Assembly: GCA_000302695.1 (NCBI GenBank)
Contig: AMFN01000005.1
Coordinates: 186,001 to 250,000 of the forward strand
DNA: 64,000 nucleotides
From: Enterobacteriaceae bacterium LSJC7
GTDB taxonomy: Bacteria; Pseudomonadota; Gammaproteobacteria; Enterobacterales; Enterobacteriaceae
Direction of reading: 5' to 3'
A program made the position numbers and the translations under genes. A model generated the notes under the pieces. That model worked only from the letters and a program-made list of their open reading frames with translations. It ran no database searches and was not told the DNA's origin. Shown one piece after another: positions 7,395-16,221 of the stretch (position 1 is the stretch's first letter; each line of letters begins with the position of its first letter).

Positions 7395-9623
7395 ATGTCG
7401 AACCCCATTATCAAATCCACGCCGAGCTTTGCCGGAGCCACGTTGCGCCCGTTTGTGCCGCAAAAAAGTGTCTACGCCGTTGAACCGCCGCAGCAGGAAG
7501 CACCTGCTCCGAAAAACACCACCCGCTACAGCTGGCAGGTGCGCGGCATGGACTGCGCCGCCTGTGCGCGCAAAGTCGAGAACGCCGCGCGCCAGCTGGC
7601 AGATGTCGCCAACGTACAGGTGCTGTTCGCTACCGAAAAACTGGTCGTTGACGCCCGTTCCGACGTACGCCGCGAGGTAGAAAAAGCAGTCTCCAACATT
7701 GGCTATACGCTCCAGTCAGCTGGTGAAAAAGCGCCAGAACCGTCGGCCTGGCGTGAAAATCTGCCGGTGCTGGTGTTGGTTGTGCTGATGGTCGCAAGCT
7801 TTGGCCTGGCGCAGGTTTCGCCACAGGCTGGCCGTATCGCCTTTATTCTCACCACGCTGGTCGGCCTGTGGCCGATTGCCAGTAAAGCGCTGCGCCAGAT
7901 ACGTTCCGGCACCTGGTTTGGCATTGAAACATTAATGAGTGTGGCGGCTATCGGCGCGCTGTTTATTGGTGCAACGGCAGAAGCCGCCATGGTGCTGTTG
8001 CTGTTTCTTATCGGCGAGCGTCTGGAAGGCTTTGCCGCCAACCGCGCGCGCCGCGGCGTGACCGCGCTGATGGCGCTACGCCCGGAAGAGGCAACACGCG
8101 TGCGCGACGGCAAACGTGAAACCGTCGCGATTGCCAGTCTGCGCCCCGGAGACTGCATTGAAGTGGCAGCCGGTGGCCGCCTGCCAGCCGACGGCCGTCT
8201 ACTGGACAACGCCGCGAGCTTTGATGAGAGCGCCCTGACCGGCGAATCGGTACCGGTTGAGCGGCTTAAAGGTGAGAAAGTCGCCGCGGGTGCCACCAGC
8301 GTGGATCGCAAAGTATTGCTTGAGGTCACCAGCGAGCCGGGCGACAGCGCCATTGACCGCATTCTGCGCCTGATTGAAGAAGCCGAGGAGCGCCGCGCGC
8401 CAATTGAGCGCTTTATTGACCGCTTCAGCCGCATCTACACGCCCGCCATTATGGTGCTGTCGTTGCTGGTTGCCGTGGTGCCGCCGCTGCTGATGGCCGC
8501 GCCCTGGGAACCGTGGATTTATAAAGGTCTGACGCTGCTGTTGATTGGTTGCCCGTGCGCGCTGGTTATCTCCACGCCTGCCGCGATCACCTCAGGGCTG
8601 GCTGCCGCCGCACGGCGCGGTGCGCTGATTAAAGGCGGTGCCGCGCTGGAGCGCCTGGGACGTATTGAGCAGTTCGCTTTTGATAAAACCGGTACGCTCA
8701 CCGCGGGCAAACCGCAGCTGACCGGGCTTTTCGCTCAAGATGGCGTCGACGACGCCGAGCTGCTGCGCCTGGCGGCCGCCGTGGAGCAAGGCTCCACTCA
8801 CCCGCTGGCGTTGGCGATTATCGCCGCCGCCCAGACGCGTGAGCTGACCATTCCAGAAGCGCACAATCAGCTGACGCTCGCAGGCAGCGGCGTGCAGGCC
8901 GAGGTGGAAGGTAAAACGCTGCGTCTGAGCGCGCCGTCCAAGCTTAGCGACGGCGTACTGAATGAAGCTCAGATGTCACAAGTCACCCGCGAAGAGGCGC
9001 TTGGCCAGACGCTGGTTGTGCTGCTGGTGGGTGAACAGGTTTACGGCCTGCTGGCTCTGCGCGACGAAGCGCGCCCGGAAGCCGCAGACGCTATTGCGCA
9101 GCTTTCCGCACTGGGGATTGAAAGTGTGATGCTGACCGGCGACAACCCGCGCGCGGCTGCCGCCATTGCCAAACCGTTAGGGATGAGTTTTCGCGCCGGG
9201 CTGTTGCCTGCCGATAAAGTCACTCAGGTGAATACCCTTAACCAGCAGGCACCGCTTGCCATGGTGGGCGACGGCATTAACGACGCCCCGGCTATGAAGG
9301 CCGCCACGCTTGGCATTGCCATGGGCGGCGGCACTGACGTGGCGCTGGAAACGGCTGATGCAGCCCTTACCCACAACCGCCTGAGCGAACTGCCCGCAAT
9401 GGTGCGCCTGGCGCGCGCCACCTCCAGCAATATCCGCCAGAACATCACGATAGCGCTGGGGCTGAAAGCTATCTTCCTGGTGACCACACTGCTGGGGCTG
9501 ACCGGGTTGTGGCTGGCGGTGCTGGCTGACTCTGGCGCAACCGCGCTGGTGACCGCTAACGCGCTGCGCTTACTGCGCAAAAACCAGGGTGCCGCTGCCG
9601 TCAAAACAGGCGTTAAGCAATAA
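7395..9623 (+). CDS. zntA: Zn/Cd/Pb-exporting P1B-type ATPase ZntA
   Basis: Pumps Zn(II), Cd(II) and Pb(II) out of the cytoplasm. ATG 7395 follows GGAGG and gives 742 residues (E. coli 732). The N-terminal metal-binding domain carries GMDCAAC (51-57); the membrane metal site is CPC at 386-388; the phosphorylation site is DKTGT from Asp430; TGESVPVE, TGDNPRA and VGDGINDAPA of the actuator and nucleotide domains are intact. The Cys-rich CCCDGAC stretch found ahead of the metal-binding domain in E. coli ZntA is absent here: residues 1-50 contain no cysteine. Expression is set by the ZntR promoter just upstream. Confidence 0.97.
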   Translation: MSNPIIKSTPSFAGATLRPFVPQKSVYAVEPPQQEAPAPKNTTRYSWQVRGMDCAACARKVENAARQLADVANVQVLFATEKLVVDARSDVRREVEKAVSNIGYTLQSAGEKAPEPSAWRENLPVLVLVVLMVASFGLAQVSPQAGRIAFILTTLVGLWPIASKALRQIRSGTWFGIETLMSVAAIGALFIGATAEAAMVLLLFLIGERLEGFAANRARRGVTALMALRPEEATRVRDGKRETVAIASLRPGDCIEVAAGGRLPADGRLLDNAASFDESALTGESVPVERLKGEKVAAGATSVDRKVLLEVTSEPGDSAIDRILRLIEEAEERRAPIERFIDRFSRIYTPAIMVLSLLVAVVPPLLMAAPWEPWIYKGLTLLLIGCPCALVISTPAAITSGLAAAARRGALIKGGAALERLGRIEQFAFDKTGTLTAGKPQLTGLFAQDGVDDAELLRLAAAVEQGSTHPLALAIIAAAQTRELTIPEAHNQLTLAGSGVQAEVEGKTLRLSAPSKLSDGVLNEAQMSQVTREEALGQTLVVLLVGEQVYGLLALRDEARPEAADAIAQLSALGIESVMLTGDNPRAAAAIAKPLGMSFRAGLLPADKVTQVNTLNQQAPLAMVGDGINDAPAMKAATLGIAMGGGTDVALETADAALTHNRLSELPAMVRLARATSSNIRQNITIALGLKAIFLVTTLLGLTGLWLAVLADSGATALVTANALRLLRKNQGAAAVKTGVKQ

Positions 9624-9655
9624 AACCGCCAGCGCCAGTCGGTGCTGGCGCTGGC
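9622..9655 (-). terminator. terminator between convergent zntA and tusA
   Basis: A perfect 11-bp stem (GCCAGCGCCAG 9628-9638 with CTGGCGCTGGC 9645-9655) lies between the convergent genes. On the minus strand it is followed by GGTTTTA, so it should end tusA transcription. There is no T run on the plus strand, but the stem may also stall zntA transcripts. Confidence 0.7.
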
Positions 9656-9678
9656 CATCAATGGCGAAAAGGGTGGCT

Positions 9679-9924
9679 TCAGCCGCCCTTTCTCAGCAGG
9701 TAGCGATACGGCAAGGCGTCGGTCTGCTGGGCCACAAGCTCATGCTCCATAAAGAGGCAAAAACCGGGAATATCGCGCGTGGTGGCCGGATCGTCGGCGA
9801 TAACCAATAGCGTTTCACCGGCCTGCATACTGCGCACGGTTTTGCGCACCATCATTACCGGCTCCGGGCAACGCAGCCCCTGGGCATCCAGCGTGTGGTC
9901 TGCGTGAGCAAAAAGATCGGACAT
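9679..9924 (-). CDS. tusA: sulfur carrier protein TusA
   Basis: Receives persulfide sulfur from IscS and passes it to the TusBCD relay for 2-thiolation of tRNA wobble uridine; also influences molybdenum cofactor synthesis. The product is 81 residues, identical in length to E. coli TusA, with the active cysteine in [20 protein letters not shown] and the conserved [13 protein letters not shown]. It is a single gene between zntA (convergent) and yhhQ (divergent). Confidence 0.97.
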   Translation of the reverse strand: MSDLFAHADHTLDAQGLRCPEPVMMVRKTVRSMQAGETLLVIADDPATTRDIPGFCLFMEHELVAQQTDALPYRYLLRKGG

Positions 9925-10081
9925 ACACGTCTCAAGTGGGTGATAAACCGAAATAGTTTACGCCGGGAAATTTTCGGCGCAAGCAAGGTGAACGTTTGCG
10001 CACCAATCTGGCGTTGCATTGTGCGCCCAAAGCAGTATGATGCGGCGGTTTTCGCGGCGAACCATGTTCGCCACCGTTTGA

Positions 10082-10112
10082 CTGGGTTCCCTCACCCCAT
10101 TGCCAAAAAGGT
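10082..10112 (+). promoter_or_regulatory. probable preQ1-I riboswitch in the yhhQ leader
   Basis: The 5' UTR directly before the yhhQ start reads CTGGG, a pyrimidine-rich loop (TTCCCTCA), CCCCA, a short linker and AAAAAGG. This is the compact layout of class I preQ1 aptamers: a short P1 stem (TGGG with CCCA), a C-containing loop, and an A-rich tail whose AGG is both P2 partner and Shine-Dalgarno. It sits 5 nt before the ATG of a queuosine-precursor transporter, which is the expected target. It would block translation when preQ1 is plentiful. Covariance scoring was not possible here. Confidence 0.6.
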
Positions 10113-10117
10113 CCAAT

Positions 10118-10783
10118 ATGGTCGCTTTCTCTGCACGCCAGCGTCGCCGTGCGCTCGTCTGGCTGTCGCTTTTTCATCTGCTGGTGATTATCTCCAGCAA
10201 CTATCTGGTGCAACTGCCGGTTTCCATCTTCGGCTTTCACACCACCTGGGGCGCGTTCAGTTTCCCGTTTATCTTTCTTGCTACCGATCTCACCGTGCGG
10301 GTGTTCGGCGCGCGGCTTGCGCGACGCATTATTCTGGCGGTGATGATCCCGGCGCTTGTGGTGTCGTACCTGATTTCAGCGCTGTTTTATATGGGCAGCT
10401 GGCAGGGCTTTGGTGCGCTCGCGCAGGTTAATCTGTTTGTCTTACGCATCGCCTGCGCGAGCTTTATGGCCTACGCGCTGGGGCAGATTCTGGATGTGCA
10501 TGTGTTTAACCGCCTACGCCAGAACCGCCGCTGGTGGCTTGCGCCAACGGCCTCCACGCTTTTTGGTAACATCAGCGACACGCTGGCCTTCTTCTTTATT
10601 GCCTTCTGGCGCAGTACAGACCCCTTTATGGCCGAACACTGGGTGGAAATTGCGCTGGTGGATTACTGTTTTAAGATTCTTATCAGCATAATCTTCTTCC
10701 TGCCAGCCTATGGATTGTTGTTGAATATCGTCCTCAAACGACTGACCCGACAACAGCATAACGATGCCTGGCAGCCGGTCTGA
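10118..10783 (+). CDS. yhhQ: queuosine precursor transporter YhhQ
   Basis: Inner-membrane importer for the 7-deazaguanine precursors preQ0/preQ1 used to make queuosine in tRNA. ATG 10118 gives 221 residues, as in E. coli, with about six membrane segments. Signature stretches include SSNYLVQLPVSIFGFHTTWGAF, FPFIFLATDLTVRVFG and TLFGNISDTLAFFFIAFW. The start is set by AAAGG of the putative preQ1 riboswitch immediately upstream; an in-frame TTG at 10100 lies inside that RNA and is unlikely to be used. Confidence 0.95.
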   Translation: MVAFSARQRRRALVWLSLFHLLVIISSNYLVQLPVSIFGFHTTWGAFSFPFIFLATDLTVRVFGARLARRIILAVMIPALVVSYLISALFYMGSWQGFGALAQVNLFVLRIACASFMAYALGQILDVHVFNRLRQNRRWWLAPTASTLFGNISDTLAFFFIAFWRSTDPFMAEHWVEIALVDYCFKILISIIFFLPAYGLLLNIVLKRLTRQQHNDAWQPV

Positions 10784-10851
10784 AAATGCGCATCTTGTGG
10801 TAAGATGCCGCAAGATGCCGTTTAGGCTCAATAACCTGTAAGGAAGAACCC

Positions 10852-11409
10852 ATGCGCAACCTGGTAAAATATGTCGGCATCGGCCTGTTCGTGTTCGGGC
10901 TGGCGGCCTGTGATAACAGCGAGAAAACCGCACCGGCAAAAGAAGGTGAGGCGCAGAGCGCCGAAGCGGGCAAGACTGTCTCGCTGCTTGACGGCAAACT
11001 GAACTTCTCCCTGCCCGCAGACATGACCGACCAGAGCGGTAAAGTCGGCACGCAGGCTAACAATATGCACGTCTATTCCGACGCCACCGGCCAGAAAGCG
11101 ATAATCGTTATCGTGGGCGACTCCACCGACGAGGCGCTTGATGTGCTGGCTAAACGCCTGGAAGAGCAGCAGCGCACCCGCGACCCGCAGCTCCAGGTAG
11201 TGACCAACAAGGCAGTCGATGTGAAAGGCCAGACGCTGCAACAGTTCGACAGCATCATCTCCGCACGCGGCCAGACTGCCTGGTCTTCTGTTATTCTCGG
11301 CAAAGTGGACGGCAAGCTGCTGACCATGCAGATTACGCTACCGGCTGACGACCAGCAGAAAGCACAGCGTGATGCCGAAAGCATCATCAACACCCTCACT
11401 GTGCAGTAA
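10852..11409 (+). CDS. dcrB: periplasmic lipoprotein DcrB
   Basis: Inner-membrane-anchored periplasmic lipoprotein needed for infection by phages C1 and C6 in E. coli, and linked to lipoprotein maturation and envelope integrity. Length is 185 residues, equal to E. coli DcrB. A lipobox LAAC ends the signal peptide at Cys21, followed by a low-complexity linker and the DcrB domain ([20 protein letters not shown] and [20 protein letters not shown]). AAGGAAGA precedes the ATG. It converges on yhhS with seven bases between the ends. Confidence 0.95.
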   Translation: MRNLVKYVGIGLFVFGLAACDNSEKTAPAKEGEAQSAEAGKTVSLLDGKLNFSLPADMTDQSGKVGTQANNMHVYSDATGQKAIIVIVGDSTDEALDVLAKRLEEQQRTRDPQLQVVTNKAVDVKGQTLQQFDSIISARGQTAWSSVILGKVDGKLLTMQITLPADDQQKAQRDAESIINTLTVQ

Positions 11410-11416
11410 TTAGTAA

Positions 11417-12634
11417 TTACTCCACAGTCGGCTGCGCAGGTTCAGCCTGCGCAGCCCGGTTTTTCAACCACCACGCCAGCCACAGCGCCAGCATGACCAT
11501 GCCCGCCGCCCCCAGATAAATAAACGCAATGCCAGCCCACGCCATCACCAGCCCCGCCAGCGGCCCGGTTATGCCAAGCGATAAATCCATAAACACGGTG
11601 TAAGTGGCAAGCGCACTGCCACGGTTTTGTGCCGGAACGGCCTGTACCGCCACCACGCCCAGCGCCGGGAACACCAGCGAGAAACCGGCACCGGCAAGCA
11701 ACGCCCCCAGTTTTGCCACCCATGGCAACCACGCCACGCCTACCAGCAACAGCCCGATTAACTCCACCGTAAAGCACATCATGGCCACATTTAATCCACC
11801 AAGGCGATTGATGCCGTTGGGGAACAACAGCCGTGCGCCAATAAATGCGCCGCTAAACAGCGTGAGGGTGAAGGCCGCGCCGCTCCAGCCTTTCGCCTCA
11901 TAAAAGAGCGTAATGAACGTGGCAATAACACCAAAGCCGGTAGACGCCAGCCCCAGCGCCAGCCCATAAGGCGCAACGCGCCCCAGCACGGCGCGAAACG
12001 GCATCGGCTTGCTTTTACTTGCCTTGACCGGGCTTCTCGGCAGCGCCAGCACAATGGCCAGCAGCGCCACGCCCATAATCACCGCCGCAAGCCCTTCAAG
12101 TCCGCCGCTGCGGTAAATCACCACACCCAACGGTGCGCCAATCGCCATGGCGCCGTAGGTCACAATGCCGTTCCAGGAGATAACCCGCGCAATATGCGAA
12201 GCCCCCACCACGCCGACGCCCCACAGCGTGGAGCCGGTTCCGGCAAAGCTCTGGCCAAAACCCAGCACCACGCGCCCAAGGCACAGCAGCAGTAGCGCCA
12301 GAAGCGGCGAGCCGCTGTTCAGCGCTGCCAGCAGGCAGCCCAGCCCGCTTAACAGGCAACCACACAGGCCAAACACCACAATCTTTTTCGGCCCCAGCAG
12401 GTCAGCATAGCGTCCGGCGTGCGGGCGGCTTAACAGCGTGGCGAAATATTGCAGGCTAATCACCAGCCCCGCCCAGAAGGCGCTGTAGCCCATCACTTCA
12501 TGGACATAGCCGGGCAGCACCGCCAGCGGCAGGCCAATCGTCAGGTAGCTTGCAAAGTTATACATCGCCACAGAAACGATGCGCAGATTGAGGCGCAACC
12601 CACTCGGTACAGGCTCGGGAACAGGAGAAGACAT
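11417..12634 (-). CDS. yhhS: major facilitator superfamily transporter YhhS
   Basis: Twelve-segment MFS permease of 405 residues, the same length as E. coli YhhS. Early loop motif GRYADLLGPKKIV is the MFS A-motif region; GFGQSFAGTGSTLWGVGV and GLGLASTGFGVIATFITLFY are typical of the YhhS/arabinose-efflux-like group. The natural substrate is unknown. It is transcribed opposite to yhhT from the shared 12635-12772 region. Confidence 0.92.
   Translation of the reverse strand: MSSPVPEPVPSGLRLNLRIVSVAMYNFASYLTIGLPLAVLPGYVHEVMGYSAFWAGLVISLQYFATLLSRPHAGRYADLLGPKKIVVFGLCGCLLSGLGCLLAALNSGSPLLALLLLCLGRVVLGFGQSFAGTGSTLWGVGVVGASHIARVISWNGIVTYGAMAIGAPLGVVIYRSGGLEGLAAVIMGVALLAIVLALPRSPVKASKSKPMPFRAVLGRVAPYGLALGLASTGFGVIATFITLFYEAKGWSGAAFTLTLFSGAFIGARLLFPNGINRLGGLNVAMMCFTVELIGLLLVGVAWLPWVAKLGALLAGAGFSLVFPALGVVAVQAVPAQNRGSALATYTVFMDLSLGITGPLAGLVMAWAGIAFIYLGAAGMVMLALWLAWWLKNRAAQAEPAQPTVE
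11430..11456. repeat. 11-bp perfect stem-loop in the yhhS 3' end
   Basis: GGCTGCGCAGG (11430-11440) pairs with CCTGCGCAGCC (11446-11456) around five bases, inside the last codons of yhhS and just past the dcrB stop. It may act as the 3' boundary for dcrB transcripts, although no T run follows on the plus strand. Confidence 0.45.
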
Positions 12635-12772
12635 CCGAATAACTCATCACAACAGCAAAACGCCAGTATAAACCGTTCGCACCCGGCACACAGCTTTTCA
12701 GACAGCCGCCATCGCAAGCTGTAAGCATCACACTACACTGTGATAATTCGCGGATAAAAAAAGGATTCCTGG

Positions 12773-13819
12773 ATGACCAACACCGAGTCAGATAATGCCG
12801 GTATGTATATGTTGCTAAAGCTGGCAGCACTGACCATCATTCTCGCGGGCGTGCATGCCGCCGCCGATATTGTCGTTGCCCTGCTGCTGGCGCTGTTTTT
12901 TGCCGTGGTGCTGAATCCGCTGGTGACGTGGTTTATGCGTCGCGGCGTTAAGCGCCCGCTCGCCATCACGCTGGTAGTGCTGGTGATGCTGATTTTGCTC
13001 ACGCTACTGCTGGGCGTGCTGGCCGCATCGCTGAACGACTTTGTCGCCCTGTTACCGAAATACAACCGCGAGCTGACCCACAAGGTGATGGCCTTTGAGC
13101 GCGCAATCCCGTTTATGAACCTGCACCTGTCGCCGGACAAAATGCTACAGCGCCTCGACTCCGAGCGCGTGGTGTCGTTCGCCACTACGCTGATGACGCA
13201 GCTTTCCGGGGCCATGGCGAGCATTGTGGTGCTCATCATGACCGTTATCTTTATGCTCTTTGAGGTGCGCCACATTCCCTACAAGCTGCGGTTTGCGCTT
13301 AACAATCCGCGCATTCATATTGCCGGGTTACACCGCGCACTGAAGGGCGTGAGCCACTACCTCGCACTTAAGACCGTGATAAGCCTGGCGACCGGGCTGG
13401 TTATCTGGCTGGGGCTGACGCTGCTCAACGTACAGTTTGCGTTGATGTGGGGCGTGTTTGGTTTTTTGCTCAACTACATTCCCAACATTGGTTCCGTGAT
13501 TTCAGCCATTCCGCCGATGGTGCAGGCGCTGCTGTTTAACGGCTGGTATGAGTGCCTGATGGTTGGCCTGCTGTTTTCGGCGGTGCACATGGTGCTTGGC
13601 AATATGGTGGAGCCGCGGGTGATGGGCCACCGGCTGGGCATGTCGACGCTGGTGGTGTTCCTGTCGTTATTGTTCTGGGGCTGGCTACTGGGGCCGGTGG
13701 GCATGCTGCTTTCAGTGCCACTGACCAGCGTGTGTAAAATCTGGATGGAAACCACCGACGGCGGCAGTAAGCTTGCCATTCTGCTCGGTCCTGGCCGCCC
13801 AAAGAGCCGACTACCGTAG
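12773..13819 (+). CDS. yhhT: AI-2E/PerM family membrane protein YhhT
   Basis: Polytopic protein of 348 residues (E. coli 349) of the PF01594 family, whose members export or carry small solutes such as AI-2 or sodium; the role of YhhT is not known. Hydrophobic pairs at the N-terminus (MLLKLAALTIILAGVHAAADIVVALLLALFF), the mid-protein loop and the family motif GVFGFLLNYIPNIGSVIS are visible. In E. coli the next gene is acpT, which is missing here; the accessory region starts immediately after yhhT. Confidence 0.93.
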   Translation: MTNTESDNAGMYMLLKLAALTIILAGVHAAADIVVALLLALFFAVVLNPLVTWFMRRGVKRPLAITLVVLVMLILLTLLLGVLAASLNDFVALLPKYNRELTHKVMAFERAIPFMNLHLSPDKMLQRLDSERVVSFATTLMTQLSGAMASIVVLIMTVIFMLFEVRHIPYKLRFALNNPRIHIAGLHRALKGVSHYLALKTVISLATGLVIWLGLTLLNVQFALMWGVFGFLLNYIPNIGSVISAIPPMVQALLFNGWYECLMVGLLFSAVHMVLGNMVEPRVMGHRLGMSTLVVFLSLLFWGWLLGPVGMLLSVPLTSVCKIWMETTDGGSKLAILLGPGRPKSRLP

Positions 13820-13830
13820 CCGGCATAACC

Positions 13831-13854
13831 GCGGCGCGCCGTTGAACGCGCCGC
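13831..13854 (+). other. GC-rich hairpin after yhhT
   Basis: GCGGCGCG (13831-13838) pairs with CGCGCCGC (13847-13854), 12 bases after the yhhT stop. It lacks a T run and could be a weak or rho-assisted terminator. The rest of the 13820-14027 gap shows no gene and no recognisable acpT remnant. Confidence 0.4.
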
Positions 13855-14027
13855 TAAAGCGCACAATCCGCCCGCCCGGTGCCGCTTCGCCTGCTACGCT
13901 TAGTCGTTACCGCTCATCGCCCGGGTGCACAAACGTCAGCATCGAACAGATGGCTGCCACAGCATCCACTGCCGGACGGTCTTATCTGACGCCAGCTCAC
14001 CGTTTTCATGCTTAACAAGGAGCTAAT

Positions 14028-15026
14028 ATGGCAAAAACGCATCTTCGCGCCGCACTGCTGGCCGCTGGCCTGCTGCTTACCGCACAAAGCCAGGCGGCAA
14101 CCTATGGCGAACAACTTCAGGGATTTACCTATCCTTTCCCGCTTGAGCACTTTGCTTTTCGCTCCCAGCAGCAGGCGCTGAGTATGGGCTATATGGATGT
14201 ACATCCTGATAACCCTAACGGGCGCACGGCGGTGCTGATGCATGGCAAAAACTTCTGTGGCGCCACCTGGGAAAGCACCATCCGGGCGCTGACTGGCGCC
14301 GGGTACCGGGTTATCGCCCCCGACCAGATTGGTTTTTGCACCTCGTCAAAACCGGCCAATTACCAGTACAGCTTCCAGCAACTTGCCAGTAACACCAATG
14401 CGCTACTGCAAAAGCTCGGCGTGGAAAAAGCCGTTATTGTGGGTCACTCCACTGGCGGGATGCTCGCTACGCGCTACGCGTTAATGTACCCGCAGCAGAC
14501 TGAAAAGCTGGTACTGATCAATCCCATTGGGCTTGAGGACTGGAAGGCAAAAGGCGTGCCCTACCGCACAGTAGATCAGTGGTACGAGCGCGAACTTAAG
14601 CTAAGTGCGCAGAGCGTCAAAGCCTACGAGCAAAAAACCTACTATGTCGGACGCTGGAAGCCGGAGTATGACAAGTGGGTAGATATGCTGGCCGGGCTGA
14701 ACGCGGGGCCAGGGCATCAAAAAGTGGCGTGGAACTCGGCACTTATCTACGACATGATATTCACGCAGCCGGTGTACTACGAGTTCAGCAATCTGAAGGT
14801 GCCTGCCACGCTGTTTATCGGCACCAGTGACATCACGGCAATCGGCAGCGACATTGCGCCGCCGGAGGTGAAAAAGCGTTTAGGTAATTATGCCGTACTT
14901 GGCAAAGAAGCGGCGAAACGCATCCCCAACGCCACGCTGGTGGAATATGCTGGCATGGGGCACGCACCACAGATGCAAGACCCGGCGAAGTTTAACGCCG
15001 ATCTGGTGCGTAACCTCAGTCAGTAA
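14028..15026 (+). CDS. secreted alpha/beta hydrolase
   Basis: Product of 332 residues with a cleavable signal peptide (MAKTHLRAALLAAGLLLTAQSQAA), so it should act in the periplasm. The alpha/beta-hydrolase fold is clear: oxyanion region VLMHGKNFCGATW, nucleophile elbow GHSTGG (Ser141), a late acidic stretch around IGTSDITAIG, and the catalytic His in YAGMGHAPQMQDP. The family includes haloalkane dehalogenase-like and epoxide-hydrolase-like esterases; the substrate cannot be read. AAGGAGCTAAT gives a strong ribosome site. It is the first gene of the accessory region and probably independent of the nitronate monooxygenase-like gene 80 bp downstream. Confidence 0.9.
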   Translation: MAKTHLRAALLAAGLLLTAQSQAATYGEQLQGFTYPFPLEHFAFRSQQQALSMGYMDVHPDNPNGRTAVLMHGKNFCGATWESTIRALTGAGYRVIAPDQIGFCTSSKPANYQYSFQQLASNTNALLQKLGVEKAVIVGHSTGGMLATRYALMYPQQTEKLVLINPIGLEDWKAKGVPYRTVDQWYERELKLSAQSVKAYEQKTYYVGRWKPEYDKWVDMLAGLNAGPGHQKVAWNSALIYDMIFTQPVYYEFSNLKVPATLFIGTSDITAIGSDIAPPEVKKRLGNYAVLGKEAAKRIPNATLVEYAGMGHAPQMQDPAKFNADLVRNLSQ

Positions 15027-15105
15027 CCGAAAACGTAATTGTTGCTTTTTAACTACTTGTTTTGCTGCTATAACCATGGAGTTCTCACACTGAGGAGTTC
15101 GCGTT

Positions 15106-16155
15106 ATGGCAGCATCTTTCCTCCCATCCATCCCCTTGATTCAGGCACCGATGGCCGGAGTGTCCACGCCCGAGCTTGCCGCCGCCGTCAGTAACGCCGG
15201 GGCGCTTGGTTCCATTGGTATTGGTGCGGCGTCCCCCGAACAGGCGCAGGCGATGATACGCCGCACCCGAGAACTCACCGATAAGCCTTTTAACGTTAAT
15301 CTGTTTTGCCACTCGCCAGCGCAGCGCAGCACGACCCGTGAAGCGGCCTGGATAGACCACCTGCGCCCGGAATTTACCCGTTCCGCGGCCGAGCCACCGC
15401 AAAGCCTGAACGAGATTTACCGCACCTTTATCAATAACGCCGACATGCTCGACGTGCTGCTGGCCGAGCGGCCCGCCATCGTGAGCTTTCACTTTGGCCT
15501 GCCCGACGCACAATCCCTGCTGGCGCTGCGCGCAGCGGGCATCACCACGCTCGCGTGTGCGACTCGCGTCAGCGAAGCCGAACTGATTGCCAGCATCGGC
15601 ATTGACGCCATTGTGGCACAGGGCGTGGAGGCTGGCGGGCATCGCGGCATGTTCGATCCGCAGGCCGAGGACGAACCACTCAGCACGCTCGAACTGGTAA
15701 AAGCGATTTGCCGGGCGACGGACGTCCCGGTGATTGCCGCAGGCGGCATGATGGACGGCGAAGACATCGCTCGTGCATTCGATGCCGGTGCCGTGGCAGC
15801 ACAGCTGGGCACCGCGTTCATCCTGTGCCCGGAATCGGCGGCTGACGACGGTTATCGCACCATGTTAACCAGCGAGCGCGCCTGCGCTACGGCACTGACC
15901 AGCGGTATTTCAGGTCGCCCTGCGCGCGGCATTGTTAACCGTCTGCACGCCACGCCGGACCCGCAAGCCATTGCAGATTACCCGGTCGCTTACGACCTGG
16001 CTAAAGCGTTGCACCGCGCTGCCAGCCAGCAGGGTTGCCAGGAGTACGCGGCACACTGGGCGGGCAGCGGCGTGCTGCGCGCCAGAGCCATGCCCGCCGC
16101 CCGTCTGGTGGCAACGCTTGCCCATGAGCTACGCGCGGCACAACGGCGGTGCTGA
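15106..16155 (+). CDS. nitronate monooxygenase-like FMN enzyme
   Basis: TIM-barrel flavoprotein of 349 residues in the nitronate monooxygenase / 2-nitropropane dioxygenase family, which oxidises alkyl nitronates such as propionate-3-nitronate. Visible family motifs are the N-terminal PLIQAPMAGVSTPELAAAV, an FMN-site segment VAQGVEAGGHRGMF with the conserved His, VPVIAAGGMMDGEDIARAF and LGTAFILCPES. No signal peptide, so it is cytoplasmic. GAGGAG precedes the ATG. A detoxifying role is likely from the family; the actual substrate is unknown. Confidence 0.9.
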   Translation: MAASFLPSIPLIQAPMAGVSTPELAAAVSNAGALGSIGIGAASPEQAQAMIRRTRELTDKPFNVNLFCHSPAQRSTTREAAWIDHLRPEFTRSAAEPPQSLNEIYRTFINNADMLDVLLAERPAIVSFHFGLPDAQSLLALRAAGITTLACATRVSEAELIASIGIDAIVAQGVEAGGHRGMFDPQAEDEPLSTLELVKAICRATDVPVIAAGGMMDGEDIARAFDAGAVAAQLGTAFILCPESAADDGYRTMLTSERACATALTSGISGRPARGIVNRLHATPDPQAIADYPVAYDLAKALHRAASQQGCQEYAAHWAGSGVLRARAMPAARLVATLAHELRAAQRRC

Positions 16156-16221
16156 TTTGCCCTACGCGGGCAATAAAAAACGCCTTCTGAACCTGTCAAA
16201 AAGCGTTAGCAGCACTCCCCA

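Noticed and set aside
13820-14027. Possible acpT remnant after yhhT
   Set aside because: No phosphopantetheinyl-transferase motif can be read in any frame of this gap.
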